Shown: in pieces, positions 24,450-36,494 of the stretch
How positions within the stretch are numbered: position 1 is the first letter of the stretch
How the letters are laid out: each line of letters starts with the position of its first letter
DNA from: Epiperipatus broadwayi
Lineage: Eukaryota; Onychophora; Udeonychophora; Euonychophora; Peripatidae
Assembly (NCBI GenBank): GCA_028023455.1
Contig: JAQFVV010000043.1
Coordinates: forward strand, 1,363,483-1,427,482
Direction: 5' to 3'
DNA length: 64,000 nucleotides
Position numbers and translations under genes: made by a program
Notes under the pieces: model-generated
Seen by the model: the letters and a program-made list of their open reading frames with translations, nothing else
Database searches by the model: none
What the model was told of the DNA's origin: nothing

Positions 24450-24990
24450 ATAGGCAAACTCTCTGTATGTATTGCCACTCAGTGCAAGCCAGAGTAATCA
24501 ATGGATGCAATAAGGTTTTTGCATAAAATCTTTATCTAGTGCCTACTCATCCAATATCCCAAGACCAGTTTCTAGCTTGAGGCTTTTTTCAGTGAAGAGC
24601 CTTGGATCTGAGAGCACTGCACCTAGATCTTATGATCTAAGGCAACCCTCCAGCAGCCATCTTTTATCTCTATTTAACTACAAAACTATAATAAAATTGA
24701 AAACACAATATTTTCAATCCATGCTCATAGGTCTGAACTCAGTTCAGTCCCCATACAGTTTGGTGTCTTTGATTCTTTAATAACCATAGCCACCAAGGTC
24801 CTATTAGGTAGGATTGGTATTAAACCACTAAACATCACATGATCACTATTTCTTATGCTTTCTCATAACTGTTATTATAACAGGCAAAACTCTCCATATA
24901 GTAGTGTCACTCAGTGCAAGCCAGAGTAATCAATGGATGCAGGTGACTTGCATGGAGTGGCATTACTGTATGAAGAGTTTTGCCTGTTAC
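24450..24990. repeat. Family B repeat copies (two minus, one short plus)
   Basis: A minus copy at 24455-24665 includes CCAATATCCCAAGACCAGTT and TCTAGCTTGAGGC, with the ribozyme core decayed to CTGAAAA. A second truncated minus copy at 24890-24945 faces a plus fragment at 24945-24985 (TGGCATTACTGTATGAAGAG), again giving a small palindrome. Confidence 0.75.
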
Positions 24991-25799
24991 AATTTTCATA
25001 AGCTTGTAAAATTGTATTCCAAAATTAAAATGCATATACTTTGTTTCTTATATTTTATCTCTAACTAATAGTTGTTATTCACTTCTAAATGCTATTTTAT
25101 TTACATTCTCTCTATTTTTAATAAAGAAAATGTTAATTTGTATTGAAAAATTATACAAGTTTATTCGATTGTCAATTTAATATAAGTGATAGAATATATA
25201 TATCTGCCCAATATGTAAATAACTTAAACACCTAATTATAGTTATCGCAACCAACCTATATTTGGTTAAATCTTCACTTTTCTCTTTAAAAATTTGCATC
25301 TCTTTTGTATTTTCCAACTTTCTTTAATATCTTATTTTAATAATTTTATCAAAATATTTCACAACTCAAACAATCTTTAATTTATTTGATTTTTTTTTTC
25401 TTGTATCTACATTCCTTTCTTAACAACTTTTAGTAAGACTTCTGATATTACTTTTACTTTTCATTTGTGTTTTACTATATTCATTTATTTCAATTATTTC
25501 ATTAATTTTCTTTTTAAACATAATTATATAAAATATTTGATTTATTTGCTAATTTCAATTTTTTTCTTCATATCCCCTCCCCCCCCCTCTTATTTTTTCC
25601 TTCAGTCTCTTGATACTTTATGTATTTCCAGAACTTTCTTTTGTTTTTCTTTATATTTAATATTTTTCATCAGTTAGTATTTTAAATATATTTATTTTTT
25701 CTCCAGATTTTTAAATTCTTGTTTACTTTTTTCATTACGATTGCTTAATTTCTATTATGTGTAAATTCACCCCACCCCCAATATAAACAATTTTCACAG

Positions 25800-25955
25800 A
25801 GGCAAACCTCTCCATACAGTAGCACTACTCTAGTCTGGGAATATTGGATGAATAGGCACTAGATAAGAATTTTATAAACAAACCCTCCTGCATCCATTGA
25901 TTATTCTGGCTTGCACTAAGTGGCGCTACTGTATGGAGAGTTTTGCCTCAGTGAA
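25800..25955. repeat. Family B repeat, short inverted pair
   Basis: GGCAAACCTCTCCATACAGT at 25801 is mirrored by ACTGTATGGAGAGTTTTGCC at 25929. Between them is a plus copy beginning within the ribozyme (CTAGTCTGGGAATATTGGAT). The stretch from 24.99 to 25.80 kb, and that from 25.96 to 27.1 kb, is AT-rich with nothing I can name. Confidence 0.75.
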
Positions 25956-27139
25956 AGCAGCTTGTGTGAGCATAGAGAATGGTAATCATATGATGATTGG
26001 TAGTTTAGTGTTAACAATTATTGGTTACTTTTCTAATTTCAGCAATACCTGTTTTCAAAATCAAATTATCTTTATTTTTTTATCAAAATACTTTTTTAAT
26101 TTAGTCTTATTAATTATATATCATGATGGTTTTTTTTTCTTTCATAAATATTATTTCTTTAACTTCTTTGCTATTTTTATAAGTATATATCTATAATTAT
26201 ATAAATTAATACAGCATTGTTTTTTTTTTTTTTTGTTTCAATTTTTCCTCTCCAACAATTTAGAACTTTAATAAATAATTTTTTAAGTATTACTTTTAAC
26301 TAAAACTCAGTTCTAATATTGCTTAATATATTATTAAATGCGCGTAAAAGTCTTACCTATATGTAAGTAGTATGCCAAAAAAAAGTAAACGGTATGATAG
26401 AGTTTATCGCCATTTTATGTTGCCAATGGTAACATGAAGCCAAACTTTCTGTACTTACTTATAGCGCTATATTTAAGCAACAAACTTTTTAATATCGTTG
26501 CGGTCTCGTTTACTTAAACATTTGAGTATGGGACTAATATTTACACAAGCAATTATTGACAAGGTATAAAATAAAGGTGAATATTAAAAAATTACTTAAA
26601 CTTACATAAATACTTTATTAAGTTACAAAATAATCCTAATATCGATGTTAACAGCAATTTATATATTAAAAAAAAAAAAAACTAAGAACGCAAACATTTA
26701 ATAATCACAAAATTAAATTGCAGTTGTAATCTGTAGTACGATATTGATTAGCAAACACTAAGAAAAAAGGCAGAAAGGTAAGGAAAAAGTTAAAGGTGAG
26801 TTTTGCGATGATTAAAGTAACCATGTAAAATTAAAAAAGAAAAAAATAGTAAACCCATCGTTAGTTATCGGGAAGTTTAGTTCAAAAGTTTCATTTTAAT
26901 TAATGAAAATGTGATTACTATTTTTTCTCAACTGCTTAAGAATTTAAATCCGTAAATCACAAATATATATTAAACTACAAAAACTTGCAAATATATATCT
27001 ACGTGTAATATATTTATAGTGTTTGGATTTATTTATTTTTAAGTGACTTTTTTATATGCATATTTAAAAATAAAAAAAAATTATTTGAACTTTTAAAAAA
27101 ATATTATTTTACTTTATATAAGACTTTAAAAATTAGCCG

Positions 27140-27450
27140 TTCGCATCGTTACACTGTTATAGTGGCAAGGAATGGGATAAAAGAATAAATGCATTAATAA
27201 AAAAAATAGGGAGTTGGAGAGATGAACTAATATGGAGCGTAAAAAGAATTTAAATATATAAGTAATCAGAACATTGGTGCGAATTAATTTATAATAATAG
27301 CAAAGAAAATAGTTTACTGTTTAATGCTCGGACGGAATCTTTAGCAAACGGAATAGACACATAAATGGAAAAATATCAGTGATTCAGACTGCAAGTTATG
27401 TAAGAAAGACGTAGAAAATATTTGTTAAATAAATGTAAATGCCTGCAAGT
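27140..27450 (+). pseudogene. Non-LTR retrotransposon C-terminal fragment with CxxC
   Basis: Plus strand reads SLLFNARTESLANGID near 27312, then KWKNISDSDCKLCKKDVEN near 27365-27420. This is the 'aRtgxLxxrxxxxxxxxxxCxlCxxxxEt' pattern at the C-terminus of several LINE clades. It sits just upstream of the BLOC1S4 first exon, so it bounds the promoter region. Confidence 0.55.
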
Positions 27451-27559
27451 AGAAAGGGTACAAATAATGTTATGGAAAAATAAGTAGACCAAGTGATTAT
27501 ACAGAAAGTGGGTTCCTGTTTTTTATGCTGCGTTTGGAAAAAGATAATGGGGATTTAAA

Positions 27560-27742
27560 TATAAAGGCCATGGAGTTGACGAAGATGTTGTGGAAATGAG
27601 ATATAGCAGGATAGAGAAGAATATGGGGGGGGGGAATATGGGAAATGGAAAGGGAAGGTGGCTAACAGAATTCTCTGGGCATAGTGGCTGAGCGATTCCT
27701 GACTCCGAAAAAGGAGAAGCCACAGTGCATCGCATCGCAAAA
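27560..27742 (+). promoter_or_regulatory. Putative BLOC1S4 promoter / 5' UTR
   Basis: This is the short stretch between the last recognisable LINE debris (to about 27.45 kb) and the first in-frame ATG. It is clearly richer in G than its surroundings, with a G9 run near 27624 and several GGAA-type purine blocks. No TATA box is obvious. It is placed here only because a host gene must start nearby; no transcription start is visible. Confidence 0.35.
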
Positions 27743-27919
27743 ATGACATCATTTAAATGTGATTGGTCACGAGGGAATGGTATAAACATAATGGCGGAGA
27801 AAGCCGACTCAGCTGTTGACCCATCCAGTAAAAAATGTGATGAATTGTTAAAAGAAGAAGAAATAACACAATTAGCGAGAGATTATGCAGAATATGTTAA
27901 TATTGACACTTCAAAACAA
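27743..27919 (+). CDS. BLOC1S4: BLOC1S4 exon 1 (N-terminal part)
   Basis: First coding exon of subunit 4 of BLOC-1, the cytosolic complex that works in making lysosome-related organelles and in endosomal sorting. It ends ...EEEITQLARDYAEYVN..., which resembles the segment before the coiled coil in animal BLOC1S4 proteins, and stops in phase 0 at CAA|gtaata (donor at 27920). Two in-frame ATGs exist, at 27743 and 27791. The second (ataATGG, giving MAEKADSAV...) has A at -3 and G at +4 and may be the true start; the first adds 16 residues. From 27791 the exon gives 43 codons. Exon 1 alone is weak evidence for the family. The assignment rests on exons 2 and 3 continuing the same reading in the right order. 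An ATTGG (inverted CCAAT) at 27762 would lie in the leader if the second ATG is used. Confidence 0.75.
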
Positions 27920-28393
27920 GTAATAATATTTTTTTTATATTAATTTGAATGAAAAATATAAAGAATTTAATTAATGAATATAACGTTTAATGTGTTCGTA
28001 CTTTTTGTAAATATTTATCTGCCGTGCTGACATTTATAATAATTTTATTATTGTTGTTTTAATAGTAATTTTATTTATCATGGTCTTTTAATTTTCATAT
28101 TTCCCTCATTGTTTACAAATGTAATAAGTATATTCGTAGATGTTTCATTCATCCTTTAAAAAAAGCACTTTGCAAAATTATCTGTTTCCTTCTTTGATCA
28201 TTCATAATAAGAATTACTTAGTTTTATTGTTTACCAAAAAATGTATAAGAATGTATAATAATTTTTTAATTCAAAATAAATATATATCTTATAAATATCG
28301 TCGCCCAGCTTTTTCAGATGTTTACAAACTTTTATTGTAGAACAGAATCTTTCCATATTTTTCCAGGTATATCTATTAACAAGCCTTTCATTT

Positions 28394-28505
28394 TTTTTTT
28401 TTCCATATGTCATAGCATCGGCCGGGACGCGAACCCACAACCGTCTGCAACCAACTACTTGCTTGCATGGCAGCTGCGATACCTCTCGGCTAACAACGCA
28501 AGACA
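28394..28505 (-). mobile_element. tRNA-derived SINE with 16-bp target duplication
   Basis: Flanked by exact direct repeats AACAAGCCTTTCATTT at 28378-28393 and 28506-28521. On the minus strand the 112-bp body carries an A box (TTAGCCGAGAGGTATCGC), a B box (GGGTTCGCGTCCCGG) and a terminal poly-A (poly-T on +). It is GC-rich against its surroundings. The A-to-B distance of about 57 nt fits a tRNA with a long variable arm or a diverged head. The exact target duplication suggests a fairly recent insertion, in intron 1 of BLOC1S4. Confidence 0.85.
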
Positions 28506-30824
28506 AACAAGCCTTTCATTTTCATAATGATCCAGCAATTTTATTTCACTATGTTATTTCAAAAAAATTTCCTTTGACGGAAGCTTGTTATTTTTTGCTA
28601 TCTTCCGCTTATCCCCGTAAATATTGAATTTAACACTTTTGGGCCCAAATGCATCTACCATTATATTGAACTCTGTCGTGCTTCAAAGTTTCTGAAAATA
28701 ATTTTGGAAAAATTTAATCTTCGTGATATAACGTCACTTTATATTTTGAATCTTTTAATTATTTCATCATAACTTTATTGATGAAATAGCGTTTTTGTAT
28801 TTTTTATCTTCATAATTTCATTAGATTTCCTGTTTTCCAAAGTATTAATCATAAGTGATATGTATAAAGCAATAATTTTTTCTCTTAGTCTCCTCTTTAG
28901 TCCTTGGATATTTAGAGTAGTAGGAGATTCAATTGTCTTGAGTCGTTTTTGCCATAGTCATCTCTTTTAATGAATCACATTTTTATCCTTTAATTATACT
29001 AATTTCATTTTTTTTATTTGTTTGTTTTTCTCTATTTTTGCTTTTTCTTATTGAATTAGATAGTCATTTAAAAGTAGCTGATAATAATAACATATATGGG
29101 ATCAGAATCCTTTTCATGATCTATGAAAACTAATTGCTATAAGGTTTATTTTTATTACATCTTTGAATTATTTTATTCACAATTTAAAAATAATTCATGA
29201 TACAAAATCTTATTGTTGTCTAATTGAATAAACTCCAGCTTACAATCTTATATGTAATGATGTAGTAAAAAGTTTATAGAAGATAGCAGAAGGATAAGTT
29301 TATAATTTTTGTAATTTTCGCTGCTATTTTTTTATGTTTTTGTTTTTTTTTTAATAATAATAACAATTACATTATTCCTGTTATTGGAAATGCTGTTTGT
29401 TTCTTAACTATATCTTTATTAATTCATTACTATCATTAACCATTCTTTTATATTTAAAATTGTGTATTTTATTTCATTAGGTATTATATCTGGGATTTCA
29501 TCTGCATCTAGTAAAACTAGAATTTTTCTATTAAATTCATAGAAAGAAGTCTCACATATATTAAAAGAAAACAAACTCATGAATTTTTACTATTAACAAT
29601 CCTAGATTTGTAAAAAAAAAAATATTAAGACAAAAATAAATATTTGTGTATTTAGAGTTTTAGTTTTTTTAAACTTTTTATACTTAATTTTTTAAACTAA
29701 ATTGCATTTAATATAACATATGTCTCAAACCATTTATAAATCTTTATATATATATTTAATTCAACAGTTTCTACTTTGGAAATTAAATTATTTTCCTTTT
29801 AATTCTTCATTTATTTAATCATGATTTAGTATTGTATAAATTTTTTGAACTTAATTGCTGAAAAAAATATTTTTCTCACTAACCAATTTGCCTTTTCTAC
29901 TACAATGTAATGATTCGGTTCATTACTTTAAATGATTTAAACTCTTGGAATTTAATAGGACTTAAAAAAAAAAATCTATTTTTAAGTTATATATTAAATT
30001 TAAATAGTTGTTTAGTAAGGTTTTCAAAATCTATACGTATCAAATCCAAATAACCTCATACAAATTTTTATTCATTTGTTACCAACTATTACTGCATGAG
30101 CAGTATTGTCATAATTAGACAAAAAAAAATTAATTTTATTTTGGATACCAATGGATCACTCCAATTAGGATTAGATAAATTGTAAAATTTCTCACTTTTA
30201 TTCAGTTGTTTTGTTTTTTTTTGTTTTCTTCATAATCATGCATACTAACGCATAAATCGTTGTAAAGATGATCTTCAATTTTTGTATTGAAAGCTTCCAT
30301 ATGTGTTTCAAAATGATGATCATTGCCAACAAGTAACTTTTTTTAAATAGCCTCATCTTTTTTTTTTTTTAAAGTAACTGGAAATTGAACTATACACTTT
30401 TATAATTTATAGATTATATTTAATTGAAACAGAAAAGCTTGCGTTTTTACTTTTATCTTTGATTGTTTTTTCACTTGTGTCTTTTTCTTCTCTTTTTTGT
30501 TGAATTCATCCAAACAAGTATACCATGTTGATCTTTTTTAATTCTTCCTCTAATTCTGTTATTCTTTCCTCTTGTTTTCAAATTTTAAGTCTAAATTTCA
30601 ACAATATAGAGGCAACATAGTAAGCAAGGATAAATTGTGGGAAAAGATAATTTTTATTAATTAACATTATTATGTATATGTGTAAATATATCAATTATTT
30701 ATTAAAGTGCAATAACGCATGATTTTTCAATTTTATATTTAATCCACATTTAATAGCAGTATTTACATATCTAGTTCAGTACAGAAATGTCATGTTACTT
30801 TGTATTTACTATTCATTTATTAAG

Positions 30825-31320
30825 CAATCATCATCATCAACCATTATCAATCCACTGCAGGGTGAAGGTCTCTCCAAGTTCAATCCATCTACTCCGATCT
30901 TTAGCTTCTCTTCTCCACATCACCCCTGCACACTTTCTTATTTCATCCATCCATCTCACATGTGGTCTCTTTCTGGGTCTTTTATAATCTCTTGGAATCC
31001 AGTTTAAGATTTCAATTGTCTATCTATTATCATCTCTTCCAGCAATATGTCCAGCCCAACTCCACTTCAGTCTTTTAATTTTTTCAATGAGGTCAGTAAC
31101 ACCTGTTTGTTCTCTTACCCATATATTGCGTTTTCGATTTCTTCTTGTTACTCCCAACATGCATCTCTCCATGCTTCTTTGAGTGGTCTGAAGTCTCTGT
31201 ATTGCAGCCTATAAAGCAATATATATATTTATATGGCTGCAGAAAGGAATTTGTTGTTAATTGAAAGGAAATTCTATCATTCCTCTTTGAAGTCTTAAAG
31301 AAACAGAGCATGGTAAATTT
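30825..31320 (-). pseudogene. RTE-type LINE 3' end
   Basis: Minus-strand translation includes RSMERCMLGVTRRNRKRNIW, then VREQTGVTDLIEKIKRLKWS and WAGHIAGRDDNR. This is the very common 'qRamERxMLGixxRDrxxNxxIRexTxVxDvxxxIxxLKWxWAGHxAR' C-terminal segment of such elements. It then runs through degraded blocks to an ATG/ATC-repeat tail (GATGATGATGATTG on the minus strand) at about 30828. Only the last 500 bp are present. Confidence 0.8.
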
Positions 31321-31789
31321 CTAATATACACATTATATGTTCTTGACATTTCAGTTGTTATTATGATATTAAATACATTAAATAAAAATAATTGAATTGC
31401 TCACCAACATGCATGAGTTTAATGACTTTAAGCTTCAAATTTAAGACCAAGAAACATTGTGGATTATCTTTTCAGATGTCTGATTTTTTAACTGACACAA
31501 TTAAGAAGTCAGTTGGGGTTTTTGAAGGCAGAAACAATGTATAAATAAATGATTTTATATATATATTAACAATCATGACAGATTAAGATAAATCATAGTT
31601 TTCGTATTTTGGAGATTGTAAGGTCATTAACCAAGGCAAGTGGTTGGCTACCAAAGTCAGGGATTGCTAAAAATATGATTATCTTTTATTTAATTATCTA
31701 CAGTTATAGATGATCTTTAAGTAAAAAAAAGATTGCATGAGTTGGCAGAAGAATTGTCAAATATTAAATAGGATATTGCCAGATTTTGT

Positions 31790-33209
31790 ACAATTAGGAG
31801 AAAAAAATGAAAAGACATGATTTGAAAAATGAATATTTACTTTATTATAAGACATAACATGGAAGAACAATATGGAGATTGATCATATATCAGATAAAAT
31901 GGCAAGATTAGTTTTTCAACTTATTAGAAGATATCAAATGCAGATAATTCAGATTTATGCCCCTACAAAATTTACTCTAATGGAGAAGTTTATTTAGATG
32001 TACAGAGTGCATTTGATCATATCAAATAACATTTTAAAATTATCATGGCAGATTTTAATGGTAGAATTGTAAAACACTTGGCATGTATATGTGCTTCGAA
32101 TTAATTTGGATATAGACAAATGAGAAACGTTTAAAAAAATGTGAAATATGCTGTGAAAAAGAAAATCTGTATATTACGATTTTTTTTTTTTTTTTTTTGA
32201 TAAAAATCTAAAATGAATATGGACATGGAACAATACAAATGAAAATTGCAACAGAACTTTAATAGAAAATATATATTTCAAGACTAATACAGAAAGTGAT
32301 CAACTATTAATTAGATGTAAGATGTGTGCTAGTGCAAAACTAGAGAGATGCATGTTACTTTACCTTCAGAAATACGTAAATGAATTTTAAGCTAGAACTT
32401 ACAAATCATTTTAAATATTAAGATTTTGATGTTGGCTTAATCTTGAACCAAATCCAATAACAAATAATAAAGATATATATGAGAGATGATGACCTGGCCA
32501 AACTGATGAGGGCTGGTTGAGCACTAACTGCATCTGAGAGGTTATTTGTTTTTTATTGTATCTTTATTTATACGAAATTATTTATGAAATAAAAAAGAAT
32601 GGAGAAATATGGAAGTTGTCTAATCTATAAAAAAGAAAATAATTTACAGTCTCTTAACAACTGTTACACACCAAGTACAAAATGCGGCAATTCACTAATA
32701 AATGTTCACTTGAGACATAATAATGTATGAAGAAAAAGAGTATGAAATTAATTTAAAATAATCCATCCTGAGGAATTCTGTAAAATAGAAGATTTAATAA
32801 TGATATAAAAAAATAACTGTGAATTGGCAAAGAAAGCTTAGATGAGAATAAAAGTAGAATACAATATCCTGCTATTGGAAAGAAAGTTATTTCAGTAATG
32901 AAAAGATGACACTATTACTAAAAAGATGAATGACACTTATTAAAAAGATGAATGACACTATTATTAAAAAGACAAATGACGCCATGTTAGAAATGGAAGA
33001 GTTCTACAGATAATTGTGTAGTAGTATAAATAAGAAAACAAAGTATCTTCTGCTGCGTTTTGAAATATCAAATATTTTAAGAGGTGAGCATGCAATTAAA
33101 TCTGAAGAATAATAAAGTTCCAGGAAATGGTTGAAATTATTTTATTAATATTGTAAAGAAGAGCATGAAGAAATAGAGATTGTCTTGGTAATATGTCAAA
33201 TATCTTAAT
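31790..33209 (+). pseudogene. RTE-like LINE, endonuclease and start of RT (decayed)
   Basis: Plus strand, heavily broken. MQIIQIYAPTK near 31940, IMADFNGRI near 32045 (the endonuclease 'GDFNAxxG' block), then GYRQMRNV (the 'GxRNERG' block) and WTWNNTNENCNRTLIENIYF with SDQLLIRCKM near 32230-32330 (the 'WTWxxPDgxxxnqIDyIl ... sDHrLvrxk' block). Near 33100, LKNNKVPGNG is the RT start 'xxxKAPGpDGI'. The RT is then interrupted by a probable hAT element and continues at 33984. Confidence 0.75.
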
Positions 33210-33983
33210 CAGGGATTAGCAAACTATGGTTTGTAGATTGTATCTGGTCTGCAAGATGGTTCTGTGTGGCCCACATCAGGCTATGCTCGTTATAATCAAC
33301 AAACACAAAAACATTACTTTTCGAGCTAACAAATCAATCAAAAGGTTATTTTTTAATTACGTAATATCAGAAACTTGAAAATGAAACTAAAAAATTGCAT
33401 TTACCAGGACAAATGGGGTAAATTTTTAATTTTTGTATAGAAAATTATAAAAATCATTTTATTTTTCTTCAAAAGATGGATTTTTTTTTTTTTTTTAAAT
33501 TAAAAATAGATTAACACTGAATGAATGGAACATTTTAAAGAAGAGATATAGAAAATTATTTTTTATGAAAAATTTTAAGTTTCATGTGCCAATGTAGAGC
33601 TTTATCTAATTTCATTAAAGTATTTTTAAAAAAAATTGTTTTATATAATTTTATAAACTATCCCATTCAAGGAAGTTGATCATCACTCCTTTAGGGATTG
33701 AATTGGTTGCCAATATGATTTTCATGAATTCAAAATAATGAAACTTCAAAATAAATTAATTTTGAACACATGAATTAAATATAAATTAATGTAAGAATTA
33801 CTAAAAATAGAAAATAACCTTGACTAAGAATAAATATTTTTAATTTTTTTTAATAAACATTTTTATATGCATTGTGTTTGTGATTTTTTTATTTACATAT
33901 TGTCCTGTATTTTTTTTTTAATTGGCCTGTGAAGACTAAAATTTATTATTCAGCCCTTCGAAGAAAAAATTGGCCAACTCCTG
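33210..33983. mobile_element. Probable hAT element inserted in a LINE RT
   Basis: Left end CAGGGATTAGCAAACTATGG and right end (reverse complement) CAGGAGTTGGCCAATTTTTT share a hAT-like terminal repeat of about 13 bp with a few mismatches. The interval of 774 bp splits the LINE RT at the point where its reading stops and resumes. The flanking 8-mers (ATCTTAAT, ATTTAACT) do not match cleanly, so the target duplication is decayed or the borders are slightly off. No transposase ORF is seen. Confidence 0.6.
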
Positions 33984-35210
33984 ATTTAACTTATAAAAAT
34001 GTTCCAAATGATAGGAATTATGAATATTTTAAAAAATATGAAAAAGAAAATGTTAGAAATTATAATCCTTTCATTCTTCTCTCATTGTTATATAAAATTT
34101 TGATTAAGATGATTACAATTTGTATACAAAGAACTTTGAACTCAAAGCAACTAAAAGAGGAAGCTTGGTTTAAAAATGGTTTTAATACAATAGATCACAT
34201 TCAAGTATTAAGAGAAGTTATAGAAAAGTCCAATAAATAGAAGTTGCCATTATACTTTGAATTTATAGAGTATAGGAAAATATTTGACTCTATAAACTTT
34301 AGAATATCAAGATATAGAATTTTATCAAATTTTAACGAATATTTATTGAAATAACAGCAGTAATTAGATTATATGATGATATTAACCAAGATTAACATTG
34401 ATTGAGGTGTACAACAGGAGGATTTATGTCCAAATCTTATTACCACAATTTTATGGAAAGTTTTTTCTAGATTTAAATAGAAAGCTAGTACAATAAAGAT
34501 AATAGAATCTTTGCAGATGATATGGTTGTTTTTGAAATTAATGCTTCAGGACTTGGAAGCAATGTTATCAGAGTTATTAAACGAAAGCAGGAAAATAGGA
34601 CTAAAGATAAATGTTAAAAATGACTAAAGAAATAATGTTCATTGGCTTTTTACACACAAAAATATATATATAAACATTGATAGTAATGAATTGTAATACA
34701 TTAACAATTACAAATATTGTGATCAGATTATTGATACAGTTGGAAACATAATAGCTGAAATTAATCTTAGAATTAATCTTGGATGGAATACTTTTGATAA
34801 AAATAACTTAATGTTAAAAGAAATTATGAATTTGAAAAGGTTTTTTTTTTATATGCAGATGTGAAATGAATAAAAGCACAGTATAAATATTTCAGATCAT
34901 ACACCATACAATGATCTATGGAGTGTTGTACGTTGGATGTAGCAAGGAGAGTTCAAAAGCGAAATATATAGATAAAAGAGTAAATAGGTATAATAGACAT
35001 CATTGAAAGAATTAATATCGTAATAATTGACAGTTGTAAATCTTAAAACTGTTTTCCAAGAGATGGTAAAAGCTATAGAAAGGTATCGGGTATAAGATGG
35101 ATGGATGAGGAAGTTTGTTGGAGTGATGTAAAGAAGAAAAACTGATTTGGAGAAACTGCATTAAACTTGGGAAGACCATCATCCTAGAGTGGATCAATAA
35201 TGAAATGAAA
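33984..35210 (+). pseudogene. RTE-like LINE, RT and C-terminal region (decayed)
   Basis: Continuation of 31790-33209. The ORF to 34240 includes NPFILLSLLYKILIKMITIC and FKNGFNTIDHIQVLREVIEK, matching 'YRPIsLLSxlYKIlxKiItxRi' and 'gFRkgxSTiDHIxxlxxvieK'. Then LPLYFEFIEYRKIFDSI (the FVDYEKAFDSV block), GVQQEDLCPN (GVRQGDxxSP) and NRIFADDMVVF near 34500 (FADD catalytic box) follow in shifting frames. Near 35070, GKSYRKVSGIRWMDE is the terminal 'KRxxGRPxxRWxDdi' block. Confidence 0.85.
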
Positions 35211-35333
35211 ATGATATATGTAATATATCCTAATGAAAAAGTGATTGCTTCTCTCTCCATGCTGATTACGTCATTATGTCTAAGTCAATGCATATTATGT
35301 AATGACATAGTTTACCTATTCACCATAAAATGT

Positions 35334-35564
35334 TTAAAATGCTAGCATGTTAGGATCATGAGTTATGACATATAATGTGTGTATCATGCTTTCATAGATT
35401 GTCTTTAATGCTCCTCCTGACATGAAATCTTGCAAACCATTTGAAAATGTTCTTATGACTCCTGGTTTCACTATATCATGCACATTTTTAATTATTTTAA
35501 GCTTTTCAGTAGCAGATTTATCCAAATTTAAACAAATTTCAATGTTAGTACCATATCCCTTCAT
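35334..35564 (-). CDS. Unassigned 76-codon ORF
   Basis: The reading begins MKGYGTNIEICLNLDKSATE and contains KLKIIKNVHDIVKPGVI. It has a more protein-like composition than neighbouring random ORFs in this AT-rich sequence. I do not recognise it. It lies within intron 1, antisense, between a LINE end and a PLE fragment, so a transposon remnant is more likely than a host gene. Confidence 0.2.
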   Translation of the reverse strand: MKGYGTNIEICLNLDKSATEKLKIIKNVHDIVKPGVIRTFSNGLQDFMSGGALKTIYESMIHTLYVITHDPNMLAF

Positions 35565-35999
35565 GGTCTAAGATATGAAATACATAATCAGTTTTGTGGA
35601 TAAATATATATAAAAACATATTCAAGATAATCTTAAAATTTAAGAAGTTAGCAATTTTGCCTAATGCACTTTCGACTATTATATTAGTTATAGTCATGGC
35701 AATTGACGGGGGGGGGGATTGCAGAGTTTATTGAAGAAATGTGAATGGGTGATTAGCATAATTAAATGGCTAATTATTAGTTTAAATAGGCCATTTTTTA
35801 GAAAAGGGGAATGCAGGAGTCTTTCTTGTTAATTGCATTCTTATCTCTCACAACGCTTGATGTCATTGCGCTTTAGCCATACAATGGTGGCAGATGTAGA
35901 CTTGAAGGGGTGGCTGGAAATGGATTGGTGTTTATAAAAAATTGTTTTGGTATCCGTTTGAGTTTGAGCGCAGGTGTATATATATATATACTGGTGGTG

Positions 36000-36290
36000 C
36001 TAATCAGATAGACAAGTTGGCCTTCCATTCACAATAATATATGGTGGGGCAGTTGGTGTGGGGGCATGTGACTTTGAGTGCAATTTGTGATTTCTGGTTT
36101 GGGAAGAGAATGTCTTTTATGTTATTAATAAGTTGGTTCAGAGAGGGAGGAGTGTATAGAGTAATTTGATGAGTTGCAGAGCAAATTTTAATAATGCAAT
36201 GAGTAATTCTAGGATGTATGGTATCAGCTACTGGGTGGGGGTGGGTGTCTACGCTTAAAATAAAAAATTTTAACTGGTTCACGAATTAAG
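36000..36290 (-). pseudogene. Penelope-like element GIY-YIG fragment
   Basis: Minus ORF ends ALKVTCPHTNCPTIYYCEWK then ANLSI, aligning with VACPHNGCKASYYGETRATI of the copy at 8.5 kb (CPHxxC, YYGE; here G to C). The upstream part SLNQLINNIKDILFPNQK matches STNRLINNTKDTIASDKT there. The nuclease domain breaks off after the first motif. Confidence 0.7.
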
Positions 36291-36494
36291 ATTTTGTTGT
36301 TCTAATTGATGTTGCACAAGTCCGAGAGATAAGAATCAGTGTTATTTTTCTTATCTGACTCGAACTTACAATTATGTTTATATCATAATTCATGATTCAG
36401 ATGCTGTAATACATTAAAATTTAAATCACCTTTTCCTTTATTTTTGTTATAATATCTTATGTAAGTCCAATTTATCCAAATCACTTCAAACACT

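Noticed and set aside
28421-28500. Functional tRNA gene on the minus strand
   Set aside because: A poly-A tail and target duplication show a SINE; no closed acceptor stem.
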